This document shows positions 1 to 6,307 of a DNA stretch of 10,322 nt, one piece after another. Position numbers and translations under genes: made by a program. Under the pieces are notes generated by a model that searched no databases, was not told where the DNA came from, and was given only the letters and a program-made list of their open reading frames with translations. The stretch spans positions 1-10,322 of the forward strand of contig KE647108.1 in assembly GCA_000447185.1 (NCBI GenBank). The letters are read 5' to 3'. The stretch's first letter is position 1. Each line of letters starts with the position of its first letter. Source of the stretch: Vairimorpha apis BRL 01 (lineage: Eukaryota > Microsporidia > Nosematidae).

Positions 1-53
1 AATAAAATAAAAATTTAATTTTTACTAAAAATCCAACAGATAACATTATTTAG

Positions 54-362
54 AAAAGAGAAAAAATTGAACTTGCATTGAGAGATTTCAAAAGTACTAT
101 TAATAATAAGAATATTTGCGAAATGTATAAAAAATTTGAAAATATAGAAAATGAAATTTTTGAATTAGAAAAATATAAAGAAAGTTTTTTTATTAATAAC
201 AAAAATTTAAAAATGGATGTTTGTTCAATATGTGGTATGAATATTATTAAAAATTTTTGTTCTAAAAAATACATTAGTCATATAAATGGAAGAGCTCATA
301 AATCTGTTTTATTTTTAAGAAAACTATATGACGAACTTAATCAGAGTATTAAAACAAAGTAA
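54..362 (+). CDS. Luc7-like U1 snRNP protein, C-terminal part only (5' end missing or broken)
   Basis: Luc7 proteins are U1 snRNP components that help choose 5' splice sites. The visible protein has a basic helical, coiled-coil-like stretch followed by one C2H2 finger: CSIC, 15 residues, H, 5 residues, H. That spacing, and the following pattern H-x-x-G-x-x-H then LRKLYDEL, matches the second zinc finger of the Luc7 family. Family members normally also carry an N-terminal CCCH finger, which is absent here. The frame is open from base 54, directly after a TAG at 51-53. The first in-frame ATG is at 123, giving 79 residues, but the helical similarity (KIELALRDF resembles Luc7 DRRIERAKRRL) begins before it, and no CCC start signal precedes it. 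I therefore read this as the 3' part of a larger gene, cut by a frameshift, an intron or decay. Another U1-type C2H2 protein is possible. Family call moderate, gene structure uncertain. Confidence 0.55.
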   Translation, partial: KREKIELALRDFKSTINNKNICEMYKKFENIENEIFELEKYKESFFINNKNLKMDVCSICGMNIIKNFCSKKYISHINGRAHKSVLFLRKLYDELNQSIKTK

Positions 363-514
363 GTTTATTACTTGATTAAATTTAAGAATAAAAAAAATTA
401 AAAAAGACAAAAATTGAATAATTTAAATTTTTTAAAAAACCATTTAAAATTGTTAAATTTTATTTATTAGTAAATATTTACAATATATTCTACGGATGAA
501 ATAAAATTGAAATA

Positions 515-518
515 CCCC
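515..518 (+). promoter_or_regulatory. CCCC start-proximal motif of fibrillarin
   Basis: CCCC ends 5 bases before the ATG at 524, in otherwise nearly pure A+T sequence. CCC-like motifs just upstream of the start codon are a recognised microsporidian expression signal. An upstream ATG at 496 is followed by a stop after one codon, which supports 524 as the start. Confidence 0.6.
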
Positions 519-523
519 TATAA

Positions 524-1350
524 ATGACTGGCAAAACTTACAATAGAAGAAAACATAACGAAAATTTTGAATCTAAAGGGAGACAAATTAACAAAAAAAG
601 AGGAACTGTAAAATCAAAAATAAATAATCAAGTAATAGTACAAGAGCATAAAAAATTTAAAAACGTGTATATTTGTCGAAGTAAAGATGATATGCTTTTG
701 ACCAAAAATATGGTTCCTGGTATTTCTGTATACAATGAAAAAAGAATTTCAGTATGTTTAGATGATAATCAAAAAATAGAATATAGAATATGGAACGTAT
801 ATAGATCAAAATTGGCAGCAGGAATTGTTTGTGGTCTGGAAAATATACACATTCATCCTGGTTCCAAAGTACTTTATTTGGGAGCTAGTTCTGGTACTAC
901 GGTCTCTCATGTTTCTGATATTGTTGGAGAAACTGGTCTGGTGTATGCAGTTGAATTTAGTCAAAGATCTGGGAGAGATTTAATTAATTTAGCTATGAAA
1001 AGAAGGAATATTGTACCAATTATAGAAGATGCTAGGCATCCTTATAAGTATAGAATGATTGTCGGTGCTGTTGATACCGTTTTTGCCGATGTATCTCAAC
1101 CTGATCAATCTAGAATAGTTATCATAAATTGTGAGTATTTTTTGAAAGATAACGGTGGTGTTGTTATGTCAATTAAAGCAAATTGTATCAATTCAGCATT
1201 ACCTGCTGAAACAGTTTTTGCTGATGAAGTAAATATTTTAAAAAAAATGAAATAAAACCTAAAGAACAAGTTTCTTTAGAACCCTTTGAAAAGGATCATG
1301 CTATAATTGTAGGAATTTACAAGCAAAATAAAAAAATACAAAAAAATTAA
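524..1350 (+). CDS. NOP1: Fibrillarin (Nop1), snoRNA 2'-O-methyltransferase, in two overlapping frames
   Basis: Fibrillarin is the SAM-dependent methyltransferase of nucleolar box C/D snoRNPs; it 2'-O-methylates rRNA and aids pre-rRNA processing. The first frame (524-1255, 243 aa) has the [16 protein letters not shown] entry motif at residues 85-100, SAM motif I ([15 protein letters not shown], 116-130), VYAVEFS (140-146), [12 protein letters not shown] (184-195) and VMSIKA (214-219). It stops just after [11 protein letters not shown]. The expected end of the family ([20 protein letters not shown], then IYK) is encoded downstream in the -1 frame from base 1249 to a TAA at 1348-1350. Joining the frames across the A run at 1240-1247 gives 275 aa with no gap relative to my memory of human fibrillarin. 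The N-terminus lacks the usual glycine/arginine-rich domain; only a short basic stretch precedes the core. Start at 524 is supported by the CCCC motif. Family call very secure; how the second frame is expressed is unknown. Confidence 0.93.
1240..1247 (+). other. A8 run / slippery heptamer where the fibrillarin frame shifts
   Basis: Eight A residues. In the upstream frame codons read TTA AAA AAA ATG AAA TAA, so bases 1240-1246 form A AAA AAA in the phase of a -1 slippery heptamer. Slipping back one base gives KK-N-E-I-K-P-K, continuing fibrillarin with correct spacing. A single missing A in the assembly would look identical. Confidence 0.8.
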
Positions 1351-1512
1351 TAAATATTTATTAATAATAAATGTTTATTAATTCTCTTAAATTTTATGGT
1401 TAAAATAATTATTTATAAAATTACTTTTATAGATTTAATACCTATTAAACAATTTAACTTAATTATTTTAAAAATACTTTAAATTTTATAATAATTTATT
1501 ATAAATAAAAAG

Positions 1513-1515
1513 CCC
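1513..1515 (+). promoter_or_regulatory. CCC start-proximal motif of Got1
   Basis: CCC lies 2 bases before the ATG at 1518, in a long A+T stretch. It has the same type and placement as the motifs before fibrillarin, the Fap7-like kinase and the acyl-CoA synthetase. Confidence 0.6.
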
Positions 1516-1517
1516 TT

Positions 1518-1868
1518 ATGAATATTAATGAAACTGGAGTTAGTGTAATTTTAATTGGAATAAGTGTTTTTATTTTTGGATTTTTATTATTATTAGATAA
1601 AGCTTTAATGATATGCGGAAATATTTTAATTTTTGCTGGAATTGGAATATTGGTCAAATCTAATCTTTTTAATATGTTTCATTATGATAAATTGCAAGGT
1701 ACTTTTGTATTTACACTTGGTTTTTTGTTTTTAGTATATGGTTTCATTGTTCTTGGATTTATAATGGAATTGATAGGATTGTTTATTTTATTAAAAGAAA
1801 GTATACCATCTTTTAGGACAATTCTAAGAGGTTTATTATTTGGAAGAGTCCTTAAAAAAAGACGATGA
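1518..1868 (+). CDS. GOT1: Got1/Sft2-family Golgi vesicle transport membrane protein
   Basis: Got1 is a small tetraspanning membrane protein of the early Golgi/ER that supports COPII and SNARE-dependent transport. The 116-residue product has four hydrophobic segments at about residues 8-25, 29-46, 61-78 and 79-93. The family signature between segments 1 and 2 is clear: F-x-F-G-F-L-L-L-L-D-K-A-L-M-I-C-G-N matches the Got1 pattern of a hydrophobic run, DK-x-L, then GN. The length is slightly below that of yeast Got1. The C-terminus is basic (GRVLKKRR), as expected for a cytosolic tail. The start is fixed by the adjacent CCC motif. The gene converges on the G3P dehydrogenase gene with only 21 bases between the two stop codons, so the transcripts almost certainly overlap. 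Sft2 is a related alternative, but the DK-x-L...GN signature favours Got1. Confidence 0.87.
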   Translation: MNINETGVSVILIGISVFIFGFLLLLDKALMICGNILIFAGIGILVKSNLFNMFHYDKLQGTFVFTLGFLFLVYGFIVLGFIMELIGLFILLKESIPSFRTILRGLLFGRVLKKRR

Positions 1869-1889
1869 TTAGTTTAAATAAATTTATTG

Positions 1890-3653
1890 TTATTTTAATA
1901 AACTATAACCACATGTATCCAAAAGCGATAAACATTCTTTTATTTCTTTTTGAACATATTGTTGATCCCAGTTGAATTTAAGTGTCATAATTTCACATAC
2001 AGGTTTCATAATTTGATGTGCTTTTCTAACATCAATGTAACTAATTAAAAACCTATTAAATAATATGTCACTTAATTTATATGCCATTTCATATTCAATA
2101 CAATAAATTACTTCTTCTTTCGTATATGGATAACCATCTAATATTCTAGAATAATTTCCTTTAAAAATATTTTCAAATAAATATGCTTTGGTTCCATATG
2201 ATGTTGCTAAATGTTTACCAATGTCTTCTGGAATTTTTAATATGAGAGATAAATCTTGTTCGGTAGCTTTAGAATAATTTAAACTACCTAAAATTTTAAG
2301 ATATTTAGTTTTGCATTTTTCCAATTCTTTAAAATTGAAATATTTTATAATTTTATCAATTGTCTGTTCAGCCATTAATCTGTAAATAGTCCATTTTCCA
2401 CCTGTCAAAGTAACTAAATTATCGTCCTCGATTTTGATTAGATGCTTTCTAACAATTTTTTCAGTATTTTGTTTTTTGGTATCTTTTACTAAAGGTCTTA
2501 TTCCAGTCCAAATTGCCAAAACGTCCTTCTTTGTTAATTTTAGACTATCATCAGTATAAAAATTAGCTTCATGTATTAAAAAATTTAAATCTTCTTCAGT
2601 TGGTTTAATAAACTTCTCAGTTGTGCATTTAATATCAGTTCCACCTATGAGTGTTTTTCCTTTATAATTTATAAAAAATGCCAATCTTCCATCTGCTGTA
2701 TTTGGATCTACAAAACCCATATTTTTAGGAGAAAAACTAGCAGGTACAACTATATGTGATCCATAACTTTGTTGTAACAAGGAATTACTATCTTCATTTG
2801 CTAATTTTCGTATTTTGTCTGTAAAAGGACCAGTCGTGTTTAATAATACTTTACATTTTACATGAATTTCTTGTTCACAGATTTTATCAAAAAACGTTAT
2901 ACCTACAATTTTACCGTTTTCTTTTTTTATACAAGTTAATTGAGCATGATTAATTACAGTTGCGTTATAATATGCAGCTGTAAGTGCCAGTAATACATTT
3001 AATTTAGCATCATAAAATTGACCATCAAAATAACTTATAGATCCTACAAGTCTTTCTTTTTTTATATGTGGAAAATAATCTATTGTATCTTGTACAGATA
3101 AAAATTTACTACGACCTAACGAATTTATTCCAGAAATCCAATCATATATAGCAAGTCCTATATAATAGTACGGTAATTTTATTCGTTTAAAAACTGGAAA
3201 TACTAACTTAATTGTTCGAGATAAAAAAGGACAAGAATCCATAACAATTTTCCGTTCATTAATAGCTTCTAAAACAAGTTTAAATTGTGATTTATCAATG
3301 TCATTAAATGCCTTTTCAAGATATCTAACACCACCATGTAATAATTTAGTACATTTTGAACTTACTCCTGAACCAAAATCATCTGCTTCAATAAGTCCAA
3401 CTTTTAAACCTCTTAATGTTGCATCAATCGCACAACCTACACCTGATGAACCACCACCTACAATTATTATATCAAATGTTGTATTTTTAAAATCGTCAAT
3501 TATTTCATTTCTTAGTTTTGGTTTCCAGTTGATATCTTGATTTTTAAAAAAATTTTCAGCTTTCTTTCTTAATTTATTTGATATTATTTTGTAGTAAATG
3601 TATAAATATGATAATAATATAAGAAAACATGTTGATAACAATTTTATGATCAT
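1890..3653 (-). CDS. GUT2: FAD-dependent glycerol-3-phosphate dehydrogenase (Gut2/GlpD family)
   Basis: Oxidises glycerol-3-phosphate to dihydroxyacetone phosphate using FAD and passes electrons to quinone; with a cytosolic NAD-linked enzyme it forms the G3P shuttle. In microsporidia it is associated with the mitosome. The 587-residue protein has an N-terminal hydrophobic segment (about 3-24), then the FAD dinucleotide fold DIIIVGGGSSGVGCA (61-75) and an acidic residue E89 ending the second strand. Other family motifs are SSKCTKLLHGGVRYLE (98-113), YFDGQFYDAKLN (208-219), LLNTTGPFTDKIR (270-282), IWTGIRPL (381-388) and LTGGKWTIYRLMAEQ (416-430), followed by the C-terminal DAO_C-type helical domain. 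There is no EF-hand, unlike animal GPD2. The start is the first ATG after an in-frame stop at 3681-3683; the next Met is residue 138, inside the catalytic domain. No CCC motif precedes this start. The frame is intact throughout. Confidence 0.95.
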   Translation of the reverse strand: MIIKLLSTCFLILLSYLYIYYKIISNKLRKKAENFFKNQDINWKPKLRNEIIDDFKNTTFDIIIVGGGSSGVGCAIDATLRGLKVGLIEADDFGSGVSSKCTKLLHGGVRYLEKAFNDIDKSQFKLVLEAINERKIVMDSCPFLSRTIKLVFPVFKRIKLPYYYIGLAIYDWISGINSLGRSKFLSVQDTIDYFPHIKKERLVGSISYFDGQFYDAKLNVLLALTAAYYNATVINHAQLTCIKKENGKIVGITFFDKICEQEIHVKCKVLLNTTGPFTDKIRKLANEDSNSLLQQSYGSHIVVPASFSPKNMGFVDPNTADGRLAFFINYKGKTLIGGTDIKCTTEKFIKPTEEDLNFLIHEANFYTDDSLKLTKKDVLAIWTGIRPLVKDTKKQNTEKIVRKHLIKIEDDNLVTLTGGKWTIYRLMAEQTIDKIIKYFNFKELEKCKTKYLKILGSLNYSKATEQDLSLILKIPEDIGKHLATSYGTKAYLFENIFKGNYSRILDGYPYTKEEVIYCIEYEMAYKLSDILFNRFLISYIDVRKAHQIMKPVCEIMTLKFNWDQQYVQKEIKECLSLLDTCGYSLLK

Positions 3654-3971
3654 AATTTCAAAAAAAAATTTTCTTTTTATTTAATCTGTTTTGAAATTGA
3701 TAAATCAATAAAATTATTAATGTAATATGTTTTATATTTTAGAAATTATGAATTTTTTTATAATGTTAATACGTAAAATGATTTTTTTAAGATAAATCAT
3801 GAGAAGATTGAAATTTGAAATGATTTTTTTAAAACTTATTTATTAAAAATTTATTTATTAATTTGATAATACATAAAACATTATTAAATTTTAAGTATTT
3901 TAATGATAAATATATAAAAACTTTAATTATAAAACATTTACCAGTATATTCAAATTTAATTGCACTATAAT
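3654..3971. other. A+T-rich spacer between G3P dehydrogenase and the Fap7-like kinase
   Basis: This region is upstream of the G3P dehydrogenase start and downstream of the Fap7-like stop, both on the minus strand. It should contain the dehydrogenase promoter. I see no ORF with recognisable content and no RNA gene. It holds a spaced 15-base direct repeat (listed separately) and two close copies of TTATTTATTA (3837-3846 and 3851-3860). Confidence 0.6.
3776..3832. repeat. Exact 15-base direct repeat, copies 42 bases apart
   Basis: AAATGATTTTTTTAA occurs at 3776-3790 and again at 3818-3832. The copies sit 123-179 bases upstream of the G3P dehydrogenase start on the minus strand. A 42-base offset is about four DNA turns. 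In this A+T-rich sequence, chance recurrence cannot be excluded. Confidence 0.5.
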
Positions 3972-4466
3972 TTATCTTGTAGTATTAACAGCACGTTCAA
4001 TATCATTAAACACATCGTTTTTAGTTAAAAATCCATCTTCTGATCCAACTAAATAAAATGGCATATTGTTTTCACTTAAACTATCTTCAATAATTTCAAA
4101 TATTTCACAATTAATATTTTCTTTAATTTTTTTAGCGCTATATCCTCTGGATCTTAATCTTGTATACAATTCGTCCGTTGAAATTTTAAGTACATATATA
4201 AAATTAAAATCAACAAAATTAAGCAATTCTGGTGAATGCGTATCAATAATAAAATTCTTTTTATTCTTCAAATATAACTTCAAACTTTTACGAACAGTTT
4301 CTTCTTCAAACAAAAAAGTATCAAACTTATCGTCATGATTTGTATATAATTCATTGTCTTTTATATATTTACTAATGTCTATATGATCAAGACTAAACGT
4401 TTTTGCAATTTCTTTTGCAAAAAAAGTTTTTCCTGCACCTGGTGTTCCAGTTATCATAATTTTCAT
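3972..4466 (-). CDS. FAP7: Fap7/AK6-type adenylate kinase, 40S ribosome biogenesis factor
   Basis: Fap7 (human AK6/CINAP) is a P-loop NTPase of atypical adenylate kinase type that binds Rps14 and is needed for final 20S to 18S rRNA cleavage in 40S assembly. The 164-residue protein opens with the P-loop GTPGAGKT at residues 7-14. It continues with SLDHIDISKYIK (25-36), the Walker-B-like IDTH (74-77, matching the family D-x-H), YVLKISTDELYTRLRSRGY (91-109) and the signature KIKENINCEIFEII (113-126). The last two blocks are what separate this family from classical adenylate kinases. Length is close to the human protein's. The start is secure: the first Met sits directly before the P-loop, and a CCC motif lies 2 bases upstream. 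With fibrillarin this makes two ribosome-biogenesis genes in the window, though they are not adjacent and are on opposite strands. Confidence 0.92.
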   Translation of the reverse strand: MKIMITGTPGAGKTFFAKEIAKTFSLDHIDISKYIKDNELYTNHDDKFDTFLFEEETVRKSLKLYLKNKKNFIIDTHSPELLNFVDFNFIYVLKISTDELYTRLRSRGYSAKKIKENINCEIFEIIEDSLSENNMPFYLVGSEDGFLTKNDVFNDIERAVNTTR

Positions 4467-4468
4467 AT

Positions 4469-4471
4469 GGG
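4469..4471 (-). promoter_or_regulatory. CCC start-proximal motif of the Fap7-like kinase
   Basis: GGG on the plus strand reads CCC on the minus strand, 2 bases 5' of the ATG at 4466. It has the same placement as before Got1. Confidence 0.6.
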
Positions 4472-5381
4472 ATTAAAAAAAATATTTTTAAAATCACATT
4501 ACTAAAATATCGGTATTTTAATATAAAAATTTATTAAACAATTTATAAAAATTATTTTTTTAATATTATTAAACATTATTTAATTAATTTATAAAAAATA
4601 ATTATATTAAAATAAGTTAATATTTTTTAAATTTAAGTTAAATAAAACAAAAAATAATTTATGATATGTTATATAAGAATGATAATATTAGGTATAATAC
4701 TTGATAATAATATTTATATATTGTTTTAAATTTATTTTTAAAATAAACATTTTTTTATAATTTTAGCATATATTATTAGCTTATCACAAATGACAGTTTT
4801 TATATTATATAATATTAATTATTTTATTAAATTAAAATACAAAATTATTAATATTTTCATGTAAAATATTTCAAAAAAATTTACATATAAATGTTATAAG
4901 AATATTAATGTATATGTTAATAACTATTATTATTAATGTGTGTGATTTTTACTATTTAAAAAAAATAATTTTTAATTCTTATTTATAAATTATTTTTATA
5001 ATAAGTTATTTATTATTTTATTTTAATATACTTTATTTAAATATTTTTATATCTATGACTTCATAAAATATTTTATTTTGCATTTTGTTAAAATGAAATT
5101 ATAATCTTTAAATAAAATTATTTTATAATCATTTATAATTTGAATTTTTTTGAAAAGAAATAATTTCAATTTAACCTTTTGAAGTAAACTATTAAATATT
5201 AAGCAAAAAATATAGTTTTTTTATTTATCTTTTATAAAAAAAGTTTTATTTTCAAATGAATAATTTTTATTTCAAAATTGAACATAAACAAATATCTTTT
5301 TTAATTTATTAAACAAATTTTTAAAATATAAAACAAATGACAAATGTCATTATTAAATAATACAAAACTAACTGTTTTATT
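4472..5381. other. 0.9 kb A+T-rich intergenic region, no gene recognised
   Basis: The stretch lies between the Fap7-like start and the stop of the TBC-domain gene. It is dominated by A/T runs and TTATT/AATAA words, with very few G or C bases. I found no open frame of useful length, no CCC/GGG start motif other than the one at 4469-4471, and no tRNA-like GGTTCRANYCC box. It probably holds the Fap7-like promoter and the TBC gene 3' UTR. Confidence 0.6.
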
Positions 5382-6307
5382 TTAGTTTTCATCTCGTTTA
5401 TTGATTTTATATAAAGCCACAGCTGCAATAACACCTATCATTCCGCCGATATAAAATGCATATTTCGAAAAAAATCTTGATTTTTTACAATTTACTTTTT
5501 CTAAAGTATTAATAAATTCTGATTCATGACATATAATACTATTAAATAAATTATTGTCAACATTTTTAATCAATTCTTTGCGGCTTATTAAATCGTAATA
5601 TACAATTAGTATTAAAAATAAGGAAGAAGATGGACACGATAAAATTACTTCAAAAATCTTATAAGCATCCTCCATACTTGATACGTTTCTATAAAAAAAT
5701 GTCAATATTGATTCCAAATATTTATGAATATCTTGTTGCCCAATTATTATACCTCTTTTCTTCATCATTATAATAAATACCTCAGTGTATTTCATATAAA
5801 GTTCAAAGTTATTTTTTATTAAAGGTTCTAATTTTCTTAAAATAATATTTGTAAGAACTATTTTTACTTTTTCTTGCTTTTTAGAAATAGAATCAAAAAA
5901 ACCCTTTGTCTTATCATTTACAATATTATCAAAATCAAAATTTGCAGAATTATAATTATTATCAATTAATTCCTCGTCTTCAAAAGTTAAATTATGATTT
6001 TGTATCTTTTCCTTATTAAAATAAAGATCGTAATCTTTTGAAAAATAATAATGAATAATTACAAAAGCAATTTCATTTATTCCCTGAATATAAGAAACAT
6101 TAATTGAAATCAAGCAATCAAAAACAATTTTCTTTAGAACACATTGTTTTAAAACATCTCTTTTATTAATAGATAAAAATATTGATCTTTTTATGTCATT
6201 TTTTATTATAGATGTTTCTTTAATATTTTTTTTTGTTTGAAATACTTTATATTTTCAACTTTGTCTTCATAATTTCTTAACACATCGTAAAATTTTATAT
6301 TTTCCAT
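5382..6307 (-). CDS. TBC-domain Rab GTPase-activating protein (TBC1D20/Gyp8-like), tail-anchored, in two frames
   Basis: TBC proteins stimulate GTP hydrolysis by Rab GTPases with an arginine and a glutamine finger. TBC1D20 and yeast Gyp8 act on Rab1/Ypt1 at the ER. The long frame (open from 6254 to the stop at 5382) contains IKNDIKR, the I-x-x-D-x-x-R arginine-finger motif, then VSYIQGINEIAFVI with the glutamine finger YIQG. Later, AYKIFEVILSCPSSS and LILIVYYDLISRKEL match the TBC1D20 regions near LYDFFLACHP and VLYREQEVL. A C-terminal hydrophobic segment (YAFYIGGMIGVIAAVALY) plus a short charged tail indicates tail anchoring, as in TBC1D20/Gyp8. The long frame has no ATG before the TBC core. 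The nearest upstream ATG, at 6307, is in another frame and joins only through a -1 shift in the A9 run at 6226-6234, giving 308 aa (arginine finger R41, glutamine finger Q75). It could be a pseudogene. No CCC motif precedes 6307. Confidence 0.75.
6226..6234 (-). other. A9 run / slippery heptamer where the TBC gene frame shifts
   Basis: T9 on the plus strand reads A9 on the coding strand. The upstream frame reads CAA AAA AAA ATA TTA AAG AAA CAT CTA TAA, so an A AAA AAA heptamer is in slippery phase. A -1 slip gives Q-K-K-N-I-K-E-T, leading straight into the arginine-finger motif. A missing A in the assembly would look the same. Confidence 0.7.

Noticed and set aside
50..274. Minus-strand open frame opposite the Luc7-like segment
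   Set aside because: Low-complexity Phe/Leu/Ile/Ser product, as expected from antisense reading of Lys/Asn-rich coding sequence; the plus strand carries the zinc-finger motif.
1256..1350. Separate small gene after fibrillarin
   Set aside because: The translation is the known fibrillarin C-terminus, so it belongs to the same gene in a shifted frame.
1349..1354. AATAAA overlapping the fibrillarin stop as a polyadenylation signal
   Set aside because: AATAAA occurs very often in this composition, so it carries little information here. The same holds for the copy at 387-392 after the Luc7-like stop.
3298..3540. Open frame on the plus strand opposite the G3P dehydrogenase FAD domain
   Set aside because: It is the reverse shadow of a clearly conserved coding region and has no family similarity of its own.
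3801..3830. GAGAAGATTGAAATTT resembles the U6 snRNA ACAGAGA/AGATTAGCA core
   Set aside because: The invariant ACAGAGA and the following catalytic triad and stem sequences are absent; the match is weak in A+T-rich DNA.
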